From an uncultured Granulosicoccaceae bacterium (GTDB lineage Bacteria > Pseudomonadota > Gammaproteobacteria > Granulosicoccales > Granulosicoccaceae): a stretch of 64,000 nt of DNA. Of this stretch, positions 40,420 through 51,267 are shown in pieces (within the stretch, counting starts at the first letter, position 1; the number at the start of each line of letters is the position of its first letter). The notes beneath the pieces were generated by a model. That model was not told the DNA's origin. It was given only the letters and a program-made list of their open reading frames with translations, and did no database searches. The stretch is taken from contig CALHOI010000077.1 of assembly GCA_938035525.1 (NCBI GenBank), positions 1 through 64,000 of the forward strand, in the 5' to 3' direction. Made by a program: the position numbers and the translations under genes.

Positions 40420-41217
40420 TTATTCAGCTCCACCAATGAGGCCACCTTTTGACAATGCAAAGCCATTGCTATAACGCATATCAAAACGCGCTGCCTGACC
40501 TTGCAGGGGTACAACCAGCCGCTCGTATACATCGATAAATCGTTGCAAGCGCAACTCATGAGATTCGTAACCGATACGCACGGTCACATCGTTCGCCAGC
40601 TCCAGGGTCTGCGATCGTCGCTCGTCTTCAATGAGCGCGTTAACCTTGACGCCAAATGGCATTAAAGCGAGCTCGTATCGGCGATACGCATCAAGCACAA
40701 ATTCGTGTCGACCTTCTGATCCAGACAAGCGTGGCAAAGAGGCAAAGCTTGCTCGCCATTCGCTGTATTGCGGGTTGTCTTTTTGCAGCTGCGGTGGCTT
40801 GAACATTTCCAGCCCCTTACTGATTAAGGCATCATCGTTAAAGCGCGCAGCAGGCTCATGTTCTTCAATAGTCACCATAAGACGACCCGGCCAAACGCGC
40901 CGTATGTGCGCTTTTGCAACCCAGGGCAATGTTTCAACGCTGTCGCGCACATCATCGACATCCAGACCATAAAAACCCAGCACGGTATGTTGTTCAACCA
41001 ACACCCGCAGCTGTTCACGATCGGTGTAATCGAGCGTCCCATTAACGTCAACGTTGGTCACTGGCGAGCGAGCTGGGTCTGCCAATGTGTCTTTTAAAAA
41101 CACCACCAAAGAAACAACGCAAACCAAACCTAAAATCGCGATAGACCAGCGTAAACCCATGTTCATGGGTTCTTTGCTTACCGGCAAAGTGGGTTCGGTT
41201 CTGAACACAGCACTCAT
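40420..41217 (-). CDS. ftsQ: Cell division protein FtsQ
   Basis: This 265-residue bitopic protein has a short cytoplasmic start, one membrane helix (about residues 25-46), a POTRA domain (VTNVDVNGTLDYTDREQLRVLVE) and the FtsQ beta domain with VSIEEHEPAARF-like WPGRLMVTIEEHEPAARF. It links FtsB and FtsL to the early divisome. It overlaps ddl by 4 bases. Confidence 0.95.
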   Translation of the reverse strand: MSAVFRTEPTLPVSKEPMNMGLRWSIAILGLVCVVSLVVFLKDTLADPARSPVTNVDVNGTLDYTDREQLRVLVEQHTVLGFYGLDVDDVRDSVETLPWVAKAHIRRVWPGRLMVTIEEHEPAARFNDDALISKGLEMFKPPQLQKDNPQYSEWRASFASLPRLSGSEGRHEFVLDAYRRYELALMPFGVKVNALIEDERRSQTLELANDVTVRIGYESHELRLQRFIDVYERLVVPLQGQAARFDMRYSNGFALSKGGLIGGAE

Positions 41218-42158
41218 GCGGCCAGCTCCTCTGCACTGAGCGTATCAACCAGAATTTGCATGCACAAAGACTCAAACGAGATGCCGCTTTTTGCTGCTGC
41301 TATAGGCACTAACGAGTGACTGGTCATGCCGGGGGCGGTATTGCATTCGATGAAAAACGGGTGATCGTTTTCATCGAGCATAAAATCAACACGTCCCCAG
41401 CCGCTACAGTCGAGGGCGTTAAATGCGCTCAATGCGTACTGCTGAATAAGCCTGGTTTGATCGTCGCTGAGTTCTGCCGGGCAAACGTATTCGGTATCGT
41501 CGGCAATGTACTTGGCCTCGTAGTCGTAGAATTCGCCACTGCCCTTCATGCTGACCAGCGGTAAACATTGCTGCCCTAATATGGCCGCAGTGACTTCGCG
41601 CCCCATAAGGCGTCGCTCCACCATAACGGGGCCATGCTTGGCCGCTAACTCATAAGCCGGCGCTACCGACTGCGAGCCGTTGACCATTGACACACCAATG
41701 CTGGAGCCTTCCAGCGTTGGTTTGATCACCACCGGAAAACCGATTTGCTCTGCAACCAATTTTGCCTCAGCCAGGTTTGCCACCATGTGCGCATCAGCGG
41801 TTGGCACACCAATTTGGCGGCACAGACTTTTGCTGCGAAATTTATCCATGGCCAAAGCCGAACCCAGCACGCCACTGCCGGTGTAAGGCACACCAGCCAA
41901 CTCCAACGCAGCTTGCACCTGACCATCCTCACCACCACGGCCATGCAAAATTAAAAACGCACGGTTAAATCCAGCCGAGCTCAAGGTGCTGGCTATGTCA
42001 CGCCCTGCATCCACTGCATGCGCATCAACGCCCGCAGACACCAGCGCCTCAAATACTTGCTGTCCACTCATTAAGGACACGTCACGCTCAGCTGACCAGC
42101 CGCCCATCACAACAGCGACTTTGCCAAGTAACGATGGAGATGGCAGCGCATCAAGCAT
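41214..42158 (-). CDS. ddl: D-alanine--D-alanine ligase
   Basis: This ATP-grasp enzyme makes the D-Ala-D-Ala dipeptide for peptidoglycan. I choose the ATG at 42158 ([20 protein letters not shown]), which has AGGAG seven bases upstream and overlaps the murC stop by 8 bases, giving 314 residues. An in-frame ATG at 42212 would lie well inside murC. Motifs present are [28 protein letters not shown] and [13 protein letters not shown]. This is the dcw-linked DdlB type. Confidence 0.95.
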   Translation of the reverse strand: MLDALPSPSLLGKVAVVMGGWSAERDVSLMSGQQVFEALVSAGVDAHAVDAGRDIASTLSSAGFNRAFLILHGRGGEDGQVQAALELAGVPYTGSGVLGSALAMDKFRSKSLCRQIGVPTADAHMVANLAEAKLVAEQIGFPVVIKPTLEGSSIGVSMVNGSQSVAPAYELAAKHGPVMVERRLMGREVTAAILGQQCLPLVSMKGSGEFYDYEAKYIADDTEYVCPAELSDDQTRLIQQYALSAFNALDCSGWGRVDFMLDENDHPFFIECNTAPGMTSHSLVPIAAAKSGISFESLCMQILVDTLSAEELAA

Positions 42159-43590
42159 GCTTGGCTCCTTTGGCAAAATGTTCTGGCAAAGAACCGGCAA
42201 GCGAGCCAACATTACCCGCGCCTAGGGTCAGCACCACGTCGCCGTCTTGCAACACGTTTTGCAGTGCAGCAGGAACCGCGTCTATGTCTTCTACAAAGAT
42301 AGGATCTACCTGACCTCGATTACGAATCGCTCTGGCCAGCGACCGACCATCTGCGCCGTTGATTTTTTCTTCACCTGCGCTGTACACCTCGGTCAGTAAC
42401 AACACATCAGGCGTTGACAGACTCTCGGCAAAATCTTCGAACAAGTCACGCGTTCGGGTGTAACGATGCGGCTGAAACACAACCACCAAACGTTTATCGG
42501 GCCAACCACCGGCAATAGCCGCCAGCGTTGCGGTCACCTCTGTTGGGTGGTGACCGTAGTCGTCAAACAGTTGGGCCGAGCCACCATCAAAGTACAAGGT
42601 GCCGGCGGCTTGTGCACGGCGCCCAACACCTGCAAAGCTCTTTAATGCTTTTCTGATATCGTCCTCACCAACTGCCAGTTCATGTGCCAGTGTGATTGCC
42701 GCCAGCGCATTAAGTACGTTGTGCTTGCCAGGCATATTCAATACGACGTCTTCAATACGCAGGTTGTCTTCTATTTGCACATCAAAATGCATTTCCAGAC
42801 CGCGTTGCTCAATGTTATACGCACGGACTTCGGCTTCCTCTGACAAACCGTACGTTCTGACGGGCCGCGCGACCGAAGGCAACACATCGCGTACGTGCTC
42901 ATCATCAATGCACACTATGGCCAAGCCATAAAACGGTAAGTGCATTAAAAAATCGATAAAGGTTTGCTTGAGTCGCTCGAAGTCACCATCGTAGGTAGAC
43001 AGATGATCAGCATCAATGTTGGTAACAATCGCAATAACTGGCTGCAAGTACAAAAACGATGCATCGCTTTCGTCGGCCTCTGCCACTAACCAATCTGATT
43101 GTCCCAAATACGCATTGGTTGACGAACTGTTTAAGCGGCCACCAATAACGTACGTCGGGTCCAGATCGCCTTCTGTTAACAAGCTGGCAACCAAACTGGT
43201 TGTGGTGGTTTTGCCGTGGGTTCCGGCAACCGCAATGCCTTGCTGGAATCGCATTAGCTCGGCCAGCATTTCGGCGCGACGCACAACTGGAATATGCTCG
43301 GCTCTGGCACGCATCAATTCAGGGTTATCTTCTGGTACCGCGGTTGACACAACCACAACATCAACACCATTAACGTGCTCAGCTGCATGCCCTTTTTGAA
43401 CGGTAATGCCCAATGATGACAAACGCTGTGTTAACGCATTGCTACCCAAGTCTGAACCACTGACGTTAAAGCCCAGGTGATGCATGACTTCTGCAATACC
43501 GCCCATGCCCACACCACCAATACCAATAAAATGCATGGCACGCACACGGCGCATCTGGCTTTTTACACTTGGCGAGATATCAACAACCAT
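42151..43590 (-). CDS. murC: UDP-N-acetylmuramate--L-alanine ligase
   Basis: This adds L-Ala to UDP-MurNAc, the first peptide step. It has the N-terminal [13 protein letters not shown] nucleotide fold, the ATP loop [10 protein letters not shown], the central YIGGRLNSS region and the DDYGHHPTE motif. Its length of 479 is standard. The start overlaps the murG stop by one base (TGATG). Confidence 0.97.
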   Translation of the reverse strand: MVVDISPSVKSQMRRVRAMHFIGIGGVGMGGIAEVMHHLGFNVSGSDLGSNALTQRLSSLGITVQKGHAAEHVNGVDVVVVSTAVPEDNPELMRARAEHIPVVRRAEMLAELMRFQQGIAVAGTHGKTTTTSLVASLLTEGDLDPTYVIGGRLNSSSTNAYLGQSDWLVAEADESDASFLYLQPVIAIVTNIDADHLSTYDGDFERLKQTFIDFLMHLPFYGLAIVCIDDEHVRDVLPSVARPVRTYGLSEEAEVRAYNIEQRGLEMHFDVQIEDNLRIEDVVLNMPGKHNVLNALAAITLAHELAVGEDDIRKALKSFAGVGRRAQAAGTLYFDGGSAQLFDDYGHHPTEVTATLAAIAGGWPDKRLVVVFQPHRYTRTRDLFEDFAESLSTPDVLLLTEVYSAGEEKINGADGRSLARAIRNRGQVDPIFVEDIDAVPAALQNVLQDGDVVLTLGAGNVGSLAGSLPEHFAKGAKHA

Positions 43591-44693
43591 CAGTTGCGCG
43601 CCTCCTGTAATGCATCGGCCACAACAATGGCCGCATCGGGCTGATGCAGTGCACGCGCCGCTTTGGCCATGCGCGCAAGCGTGTCAGGCGTGGCACTCAG
43701 GTCAGCCAGCGTTTTAGCAAGACTCTCAGCGCTGAGTTCTGATTCGGGCGCCAGTACTGCAGCACCTGCATCAGATAAAAATTTTGCGTTATGCGTTTGC
43801 TGGTTATCCGCATGATGAGGGTACGGCACTAGCACACCGGGCAAACCTGCTGCACTGAGTTCGCTGACCGTCATTGCGCCAGACCGACAAATAATGACAT
43901 CGGCCCAGCGATAGGCTTCGGTCACGTCTTCAATGTAAGCACTGACTTGGATTGACTTGGCACGCTCGCCCAGTGGCGCATACGTTTGCTTAACCGTGGA
44001 TTCGTCTGCAGGTCCGGTTTGATGCCACACGTGCAGTGGTAATTCAGGTTGCTTGTTTAACAGCTCACCCATGGCATTAGGTACCACTTCGTTCAGTGCA
44101 CGAGCACCACGACTGCCGCCAATAATCAGCACACGCAACGCAGATTCTGCCATTGGCTTGGCCTTCACTTTTTGCTCGCCGAGGGAGGCAATGGAATCGC
44201 GAACCGGATTACCGACTGCAATCGCACCGACTTTTTTAGGGAATACATTAGGCATGGCGCAGTAAACGCGATTGGCCAGTCGCCCTAACCATTTGTTGGT
44301 CATACCAGCCACGGCGTTTTGTTCGTGCAGCACCAACATGCGGCGAGTAAACACGGCTGCCAAACCAACCGGCCCCGACACAAACCCACCCATGCCCAAC
44401 ACAGCGCTGGCCCGCACATCCGACAAAATTCGCATGCTTTGCACACAAGCACCAATGACTTTAAATGGGCCAGTGATTGCGCCTTTGAGTCCTGAACCTC
44501 GCAAGCCACTGACATTGATAAAACGGATGTCAATATTGGCCGCCGGCACGATACGCGACTCGAGCCCTTCTTTTGTTCCAATCCACACCACAGGCACTTT
44601 GCGTTTTTCCAGCACTCTGGCAACAGCCATAGCAGGATAGATGTGACCACCGGTACCACCTGCGGCAATGACAACTGTCTGGGCTGCACTCAT
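43590..44693 (-). CDS. murG: Lipid II synthase MurG
   Basis: This GT-B glycosyltransferase adds GlcNAc to lipid I at the inner face of the membrane. It has the glycine-rich loops [14 protein letters not shown] and [12 protein letters not shown], the HEQNAVAG motif, [11 protein letters not shown], and [17 protein letters not shown]. It overlaps ftsW by 4 bases. Confidence 0.97.
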   Translation of the reverse strand: MSAAQTVVIAAGGTGGHIYPAMAVARVLEKRKVPVVWIGTKEGLESRIVPAANIDIRFINVSGLRGSGLKGAITGPFKVIGACVQSMRILSDVRASAVLGMGGFVSGPVGLAAVFTRRMLVLHEQNAVAGMTNKWLGRLANRVYCAMPNVFPKKVGAIAVGNPVRDSIASLGEQKVKAKPMAESALRVLIIGGSRGARALNEVVPNAMGELLNKQPELPLHVWHQTGPADESTVKQTYAPLGERAKSIQVSAYIEDVTEAYRWADVIICRSGAMTVSELSAAGLPGVLVPYPHHADNQQTHNAKFLSDAGAAVLAPESELSAESLAKTLADLSATPDTLARMAKAARALHQPDAAIVVADALQEARN

Positions 44694-45898
44694 GAGGCAC
44701 CCCCGCCACTGTTACCGCGCAGCACTTTATCGGCAAACTGTCGAGTTTCAAGTTCGATGCGAAGCAGAACCGTAAACGACACAATAAACACAATGGCACT
44801 ACTGCCGCCGTAGCTCATCATTGGCAGTGTTATACCTTTGGTTGGCAGAATGCCCATATTCACACCAATGTTGATAAACGACTGCAAGCCAATCCAGACA
44901 CCAATACCCAATGCCAGATAACCCGCAAAGCGATTGCCCTGCTGGTCGGCAATTTTTGCCAGGTTAAAACTCTTCCATAAGATAAAACCATACAAAGCAA
45001 CCACAACTATCACACCAATAAAACCGAACTCCTCGCACATAACAGCGAACAGAAAATCGGTGTGCGCTTCTGGTAGGTACAACAGTTTTTGCACGCTGTT
45101 GCCAAGCCCGGTGCCAGTGATGCCACCGCTGCCAATAGCAATTAGCGACTGGGTTAACTGAAAACCACTGGCAAACGGGTCGTCAAATGGGTCGAGAAAG
45201 CTGGCCAGACGTCTGGCGCGATAAGGCGACAGCACAATCAATAACGTACCGGTTACGGCCAGTGACACCAACAACACCATGAACTGCTTTAACTTGACGC
45301 CAGCGATAAACAACATGGCACAGGCGGTTAGCACAATAACCACCACCGCGCCAAAATCCGGCTCTAGTAGCAACAGCACACTGGCTATTAAGATAAGCCC
45401 CAGCGGGCGCATAAATCCGCCAATGGTGTTTTGTACCAGCTCACCGCGTCTGACCAAATACCCAGCCAGATACACAATAATAAAAAGTTTGACCGTTTCG
45501 GAGACTTGCACGGTAAACACACCCAGATCTATCCAACGCTTACTGCCGTTGACCTCTTTACCAATGAGCAGAACCAGTAACAGAAATACCAGTGAAACAA
45601 TAATCAAGTACGGGCCGTATTTCTCCCAGGCCGACAGTGGAGCCTGATACAAAACAGTGCCCGCGATCAAACCAATAAACAAAAACGTCAGCTGCCGCGA
45701 CGCGAAGTACAGAGGCATACCATAATTTTTTTCGGCATAGGCCATGGATGCCGAGGCAATCATGACGACACCGAACAACGATAAGGCGATAACCGCCATG
45801 AGCAGCGCGTACTGCTTTAATTCAAGGCGCGATTGACGGGCAATATTCTCTGGAGAAACTATTTTCCCCGATGCAACCCTTTGGACGAGGCCACTCAT
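44690..45898 (-). CDS. ftsW: Septal peptidoglycan polymerase FtsW
   Basis: This SEDS-family glycosyltransferase works with FtsI. It has ten membrane helices and the family signature GGSSAIVFIVSFTVLLRIE near the C-terminus; the long periplasmic loop contains YLPEAHTDFLFAV. I use the ATG at 45898, which overlaps the murD stop by 4 bases and has GGAGGG upstream. The frame extends further into murD, but those residues are unlike FtsW. Confidence 0.95.
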   Translation of the reverse strand: MSGLVQRVASGKIVSPENIARQSRLELKQYALLMAVIALSLFGVVMIASASMAYAEKNYGMPLYFASRQLTFLFIGLIAGTVLYQAPLSAWEKYGPYLIIVSLVFLLLVLLIGKEVNGSKRWIDLGVFTVQVSETVKLFIIVYLAGYLVRRGELVQNTIGGFMRPLGLILIASVLLLLEPDFGAVVVIVLTACAMLFIAGVKLKQFMVLLVSLAVTGTLLIVLSPYRARRLASFLDPFDDPFASGFQLTQSLIAIGSGGITGTGLGNSVQKLLYLPEAHTDFLFAVMCEEFGFIGVIVVVALYGFILWKSFNLAKIADQQGNRFAGYLALGIGVWIGLQSFINIGVNMGILPTKGITLPMMSYGGSSAIVFIVSFTVLLRIELETRQFADKVLRGNSGGGAS

Positions 45899-47226
45899 GC
45901 TGCCAGGCCCTCCACCGCTGCCTTGAATTGCTTGCCTCGCTCGGCAAAATTGGCAAACATATCGAAGCTTGAACAAGCCGGCGATAGCAATACAACGTCA
46001 CCCGGCTTTGCCAAGGCTTCACATTGTGTTACCGCATCGCTGAGATCTTTTGCCATGATAATAGGCGCAGCGCCCAGTAACGCCGTTTGAATGCGCTGCG
46101 CATCTTCACCGATTAACACCAGTGCTTTAACGTGCCGCTCAACAACACTACGCAGCTCGTTAAAGTCAGCGCCTTTACCGATACCACCGGCAATCAGCAC
46201 AACCGGCGCATTCATGGCCAGCACCGCTTTCTTACAGGCATCAATGTTGGTCCCTTTGGAATCGTTGTACCAACGCACGTTATTGATTTGCGCTACAAAT
46301 TCAGTGCGATGTTCTAAGCCGGTAAATTCAACCAAACCTTGCACAAGCTTTTTACGATCAAGCGCAACCGGCTCCAACAGCGCCAACACGGCTAACGCAT
46401 TAGCCACATTGTGATCACCAGGTAATGGCAACTGCGAGCAAGGAACCAGCTTTTCATCACCGCAACACAACCAGGCATCATTGGCTGCCTGCTGCAAATG
46501 ATAATTAGCATCAATCCGGGTTTTAATTGAGAACGTGCGCAGGTGTTCGGCGTTTGCGGATGTCGATGTACGCTTGTCGTCGAGGTTAACCACAGCATAT
46601 TGGCACGAGCGATAAACCTGTCGTTTGACTTGCGCGTAATGTTCTATGGAATCGTAGCGATCCAGATGATCGTCTGACACATTAAGCACCGTGGCACAAA
46701 GCGCTTTCAGGGAGTGGGTTGACTCAAGCTGATAACTGGATAACTCCAGCACATACAACTGAGCTTGATCATCAATACTGTCAAGCGCCGGCGTGCCAAT
46801 GTTGCCGCATAATCTGGCCTGCTTGCCGCAACTCTGCAACACATGGGCAATCCACGACACCACCGTGCTTTTACCATTAGAGCCTGTCACAGCAATGATC
46901 GGCGTGTCGCCAACAGCATCTGCAAACAATTCGATATCACCAATCACTTGCGCACCATTTTCAATGGCCGCTTGTATTGCAGGTAAAGCACGGGGAATTC
47001 CCGGACTTAATACCAATACCTGATACGCACTGCATAAGTCTGCATTGAGCTGCTGGTGCATAACCGCATCGCGCATACAAGGTAACAGCGCATCACTTGC
47101 CTGCGTTTTTTCATCAACCACATCGAAGTGTACTGAATGCTTGTGCAGGTAGCGCACCACCGACTCTCCGGTTACACCCAAACCGACAACCAAAACGCGA
47201 TTGTTGTTAAGTTTATCCAGTTTCAT
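45895..47226 (-). CDS. murD: UDP-N-acetylmuramoylalanine--D-glutamate ligase
   Basis: This adds D-Glu to the growing stem peptide. It has the start VLVVGLGVTGESVVRYL, the ATP loop GSNGKSTVV, NVSDDHLDRY, WYNDSKGTN and LSPACSSFDMF. Its length of 443 is standard. It overlaps mraY by one base. Confidence 0.97.
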   Translation of the reverse strand: MKLDKLNNNRVLVVGLGVTGESVVRYLHKHSVHFDVVDEKTQASDALLPCMRDAVMHQQLNADLCSAYQVLVLSPGIPRALPAIQAAIENGAQVIGDIELFADAVGDTPIIAVTGSNGKSTVVSWIAHVLQSCGKQARLCGNIGTPALDSIDDQAQLYVLELSSYQLESTHSLKALCATVLNVSDDHLDRYDSIEHYAQVKRQVYRSCQYAVVNLDDKRTSTSANAEHLRTFSIKTRIDANYHLQQAANDAWLCCGDEKLVPCSQLPLPGDHNVANALAVLALLEPVALDRKKLVQGLVEFTGLEHRTEFVAQINNVRWYNDSKGTNIDACKKAVLAMNAPVVLIAGGIGKGADFNELRSVVERHVKALVLIGEDAQRIQTALLGAAPIIMAKDLSDAVTQCEALAKPGDVVLLSPACSSFDMFANFAERGKQFKAAVEGLAA

Positions 47227-48308
47227 TAGCGCAGCTTTAACGTCGACAAACCAATCAAAACTAAAATGACTGTGATAATCCAGAAGCGCACAATGATACG
47301 CGGCTCGGGCCAGCCTTTGAGTTCGAAATGATGGTGAATAGGAGCCATTTTAAAAATGCGCTTACCGGTTAGCTTGTATGAGGTGACTTGCATAATCACT
47401 GACACGGCTTCCAATACAAAAATGCCACCCATAATGAACAGCACCAACTCTTGGCGTACCATGATAGATACCGCGCCGAGGGCCGCCCCTAAAGACAAGG
47501 CACCAACATCACCCATAAACACTTGCGCCGGATAGGTGTTAAACCACAAAAAACCTAAACCAGCACCAATCATCGCACTGCAAAATACGGTGAGCTCACC
47601 CGAGCCACTGATGTTGGGAATGTGCAGATAATCGGCAAAGATTGCGTGCCCAGCCAAGTAAGAAATGAGTCCAAGACCGGCTGCAACCATGACGGTAGGC
47701 AATATCGCCAGACCATCAAGACCATCGGTCAGATTAACCGCGTTGCTGGTGCCAACAATCACTAAAAAAGCGAACGGAATAAACATCCAGCCCAAATGTA
47801 TATCGGCGTCTTTAAAAACAGGGATGGTGAGCGTCAGTTCGGCCTGCTCAGTTGCCATGAAATAAGCCGCCACAACAGCAATTCCGGCTATCAGGGTTTG
47901 CCAGAACAGTTTCTCTTTGGCGGAGAGTCCTGCCGAGTTAGACAACATGACTTTGCGGTAGTCGTCTACCCAACCCACTGCGGCAAAACCGACAGTCACA
48001 AACAAAACAAACCAGACTTGCTTTACGGCCAGGTCTGACCACAACAACGTACTGATGGCAACGGCTACTACAATCATGGCACCACCCATGGTCGGTGTGC
48101 CGGCTTTTGAGAAGTGCGACTCAGGCCCATCATCACGAACCGACTGACCTATCTTTGCCGCCGTTAGCCATCGAATCAGTCGAGGACCAAACAACAAACA
48201 AATGAGTAATGCGGTCAGCGCAGAAAAGATGGCGCGCAGCGTAATGTACTCAACAGCACCAAAGCTTGAGTCCAGTTGAGACAGCCAACCACCGAGCAGG
48301 ATCATCAT
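47226..48308 (-). CDS. mraY: Phospho-MurNAc-pentapeptide transferase MraY
   Basis: This ten-helix membrane enzyme makes lipid I from UDP-MurNAc-pentapeptide and undecaprenyl phosphate. It has the catalytic WVDDYRKV aspartates, the [13 protein letters not shown] segment and the [13 protein letters not shown] histidine motif. Its length of 360 matches E. coli. It overlaps murF by 4 bases. Confidence 0.98.
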   Translation of the reverse strand: MMILLGGWLSQLDSSFGAVEYITLRAIFSALTALLICLLFGPRLIRWLTAAKIGQSVRDDGPESHFSKAGTPTMGGAMIVVAVAISTLLWSDLAVKQVWFVLFVTVGFAAVGWVDDYRKVMLSNSAGLSAKEKLFWQTLIAGIAVVAAYFMATEQAELTLTIPVFKDADIHLGWMFIPFAFLVIVGTSNAVNLTDGLDGLAILPTVMVAAGLGLISYLAGHAIFADYLHIPNISGSGELTVFCSAMIGAGLGFLWFNTYPAQVFMGDVGALSLGAALGAVSIMVRQELVLFIMGGIFVLEAVSVIMQVTSYKLTGKRIFKMAPIHHHFELKGWPEPRIIVRFWIITVILVLIGLSTLKLR

Positions 48309-49690
48309 AACGAGATGACCTCCGAGGTTTCTTCGGCATCGACTTCAACATCGTTTGTGCGGCTTTTAGATTGACCCACTAACGGTTCCAGCACAGACTC
48401 CATACGACTGCCGCGCGAACCCTTAAGCAACACCGTGACATTGTTTGCCATAACAGCGCGTAGACGCTGAACCATGTCATCTTGAGACCGACAGTGCTCG
48501 GCCATGCCAAACGCCTGGGCAGCATGTGCACTCAGATTGCCCACCGTAAACAGCTTATCGATACCAGCCGATTTTGCATACGCGCCAAGTTCGGCATGCA
48601 TGCTGATTTCATCGGGACCCAGCTCACCCAAGTCACCAAGGCCCAGCACACGCAGGCCAGGGTACTCAGCCAAAACATCTATGGCAGCTTTGACAGACGT
48701 AGGATTAGCATTGTAAGTATCGTCAATAAGCATCGCATTGTTGATACCTGTTTTTCGCTTAAGGCGACCGGGAACCGCTTGAATTTGAGCAAGCCCAGCC
48801 ATAATAGCCACGGGTTGTACATCCATGCATTGCGCAACCGCTGTTGCTGCAACTGCATTAAGACGATTGTGCCTGCCCAGCAAAGAGAAACGCGGCGATA
48901 AGGTTTTGCCATCGGTTGAAATTTTGAGATCGTTGTCTTCAAGCAATCGCACAGCAACGTCTTCATCGGAACCAAACTCGCGCCGGTGAGCATGGGCTGC
49001 GGCGCTGTGCATGACCTCAGCGAATCGATCATCGGCATTGATGACTGCCCACCCATCTGAGCTTAAGCCTTGAAATATTTCAGACTTGGCACTGGCCACA
49101 GCTTCTATGCTGCCAAAACCTTCCAGGTGAGCAGCACCCACGTTGTTGACCAGGGCAACGTCAGGCTGAACCAGACGACTCAATGACCCGACTTCACCTT
49201 CATGATTAGCACCGATCTCAATAACGGCGTATTGATGATGCTCGCGTAAACGCAACAGCGTTAGTGGCACACCAATGTCGTTATTAAAATTACCTGCGGT
49301 TGCCAATACCGGACCAAGTTGACTCAAAATAGCCGCAATCATTTCTTTCACAGTGGTTTTACCGTTACTACCAGTCACAGCAACAGTGGGCACCTGAAAC
49401 TGTTCAGCCCACATCTTGGCTAAGGCACCTAAGGCAACGCGCGTATCTGCAACGAGCATTTGCGGTAAATCACAATCCACTTTCTGGCTAACCAATAACG
49501 CACTGGCGCCTTTGTCTTTTGCCGCCTGGCAATAATCGTGACCATCGTAACGATCGCCTTTAATGGCAATGTACAAATCGCCGGCTTCGATGGTTCTTGT
49601 GTCAATGCTGAAACCCGACAAACGAATATCATCACCGAGCAGATCGCCATCAAGGTAGGGCTGGCAATCAGACAGCATCAAACGCAACAT
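48305..49690 (-). CDS. murF: UDP-MurNAc-tripeptide--D-Ala-D-Ala ligase
   Basis: This adds the D-Ala-D-Ala dipeptide made by Ddl. It has the ATP loop [22 protein letters not shown], and [11 protein letters not shown]. The C-terminus has an acidic tail ([15 protein letters not shown]) beyond the usual end. It overlaps murE by one base. Confidence 0.97.
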   Translation of the reverse strand: MLRLMLSDCQPYLDGDLLGDDIRLSGFSIDTRTIEAGDLYIAIKGDRYDGHDYCQAAKDKGASALLVSQKVDCDLPQMLVADTRVALGALAKMWAEQFQVPTVAVTGSNGKTTVKEMIAAILSQLGPVLATAGNFNNDIGVPLTLLRLREHHQYAVIEIGANHEGEVGSLSRLVQPDVALVNNVGAAHLEGFGSIEAVASAKSEIFQGLSSDGWAVINADDRFAEVMHSAAAHAHRREFGSDEDVAVRLLEDNDLKISTDGKTLSPRFSLLGRHNRLNAVAATAVAQCMDVQPVAIMAGLAQIQAVPGRLKRKTGINNAMLIDDTYNANPTSVKAAIDVLAEYPGLRVLGLGDLGELGPDEISMHAELGAYAKSAGIDKLFTVGNLSAHAAQAFGMAEHCRSQDDMVQRLRAVMANNVTVLLKGSRGSRMESVLEPLVGQSKSRTNDVEVDAEETSEVISL

Positions 49691-51267
49691 CAGATTGCCT
49701 CCTGCATAAATTGCGCAACGGTATCGCGATCGCTGTAGTCGCGTTTTTGCGTGCCAATAATTTGGTAGTCTTCGTGACCCTTACCAGCAATTAACACCAG
49801 ATCGTTAGCTGCAGCGGTGCTTAGCGCATGGTTAATGGCTTGCGCACGATCAGCAATAACCACGGCCAGGTCAGGCCTGGCCATACCCGCCACTATCTGA
49901 TCTAAAATAGATTGGGAATTTTCTGTTCGCGGGTTGTCATCTGTTACAACAACATGATCTGCACCTTCTGCCGCAGCACCCATCGGAGCGCGCTTACCCG
50001 CATCACGATCGCCACCACAACCAAACACCACCCATAACTCCCCTTCGCAATGGCGTCGTACTGCTGCGATAACCGCCGCTAGTGCCTGCGGTGTATGGGC
50101 AAAATCTACAATGGCCGTGGGCCGGTTATGCGCGCTGAATTTTTCAATGCGGCCCGGTACCGAGCGCACATGATTCAAGGCCATGCTGGCGTCGTTAGCG
50201 GCATGCCCCAGTGCCCGCAGCACACTGTGACAGGCCAGCAAATTTTCAACATTGAATGAACCAAGCAACACCGATTGCTGCTGAAATCGCTCGCCATTAT
50301 CGACAAGAGAAAAGCGAATACCGTCGTTGTGTAGCTCAATATCTTCGGCGTGAACACGGATGTCTGCCGGCGCAGGCAACGAGTCAGATTTGCTTTCAGG
50401 CGCGTCGCCAGCATAAAACAGAATACGCGAACAGTTGCTGTGTTGATTTGACTGACGACTCAGTTCACGACCCAGCTCATCATCGCCATTGAGCACCACG
50501 TGACTTAATCCCGGCCAGTTAAACAAACTGGCTTTGGCTTCTTTATAGGCTTGCAGAGTGTGGTGATAATCAAGATGATCGCGACCAAAATTGGTGAGCA
50601 CGGCTACATCAATGTCTATGGCGTCCAGTCGCCCTTCAGACAAGGCATGTGATGATGCTTCGAGCGCAACAACCGTGGCCCCCTTATCCCGCAAGCTGGC
50701 CATGATCTGTTGCAAGCTAACCGCATCGGGCGTGGTCAATTGAGTTTCATTAAGCTCGCTTAAGCCCCAACCCAACGTACCAATATAACCACACGATTGT
50801 CCGCTGCCATTTAGCGCATCGGCCACAAAGCGACACACGGATGTTTTGCCATCGGTACCGGTAACCGCAACCACAGCAAGCTGCTGACTGGGCTCTTGAT
50901 AGAACCGCGCAGCAATAGCACCGCAATGACGCTTTAAATGAGCAACCTGAACAACCAAGTGCCCAGAACCGCGCAACGTTTCAATGGTGTCAGCATATTC
51001 TTGCGCACCTTTATCATCGACCACAACAGCGCAAGCACCACTGGCTAACGCAGCATCAACAAATTGCATTCCATGAGAGCTGGCTCCTGCCATGGCCAGA
51101 TAAACATCACCGGCTATCATTAAGCGACTATCAAGGCAAACCCCGCTGGCAAGGCAAACACCATTGGCGTTAACAGCCGCATCATCAAGCATGCTTTTAT
51201 GCTCGGGCACAACATAGCCTTCGAGCAACACTGACAACGACATCGTTTGTTGCGAAGCTTGACTCAA
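49690..51267 (-). CDS. murE: UDP-MurNAc-Ala-Glu--2,6-diaminopimelate ligase
   Basis: This adds the third residue of the stem peptide. The DDNPRTEN motif contains DNPR, which marks meso-diaminopimelate specificity. The ATP loop is GTDGKTSVCRF, and DYHHTLQAYKEAKASLF is present. At 525 residues it is about 30 longer than E. coli MurE, mainly in the N-terminal domain. It overlaps ftsI by 4 bases. Confidence 0.96.
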   Translation of the reverse strand: MSQASQQTMSLSVLLEGYVVPEHKSMLDDAAVNANGVCLASGVCLDSRLMIAGDVYLAMAGASSHGMQFVDAALASGACAVVVDDKGAQEYADTIETLRGSGHLVVQVAHLKRHCGAIAARFYQEPSQQLAVVAVTGTDGKTSVCRFVADALNGSGQSCGYIGTLGWGLSELNETQLTTPDAVSLQQIMASLRDKGATVVALEASSHALSEGRLDAIDIDVAVLTNFGRDHLDYHHTLQAYKEAKASLFNWPGLSHVVLNGDDELGRELSRQSNQHSNCSRILFYAGDAPESKSDSLPAPADIRVHAEDIELHNDGIRFSLVDNGERFQQQSVLLGSFNVENLLACHSVLRALGHAANDASMALNHVRSVPGRIEKFSAHNRPTAIVDFAHTPQALAAVIAAVRRHCEGELWVVFGCGGDRDAGKRAPMGAAAEGADHVVVTDDNPRTENSQSILDQIVAGMARPDLAVVIADRAQAINHALSTAAANDLVLIAGKGHEDYQIIGTQKRDYSDRDTVAQFMQEAI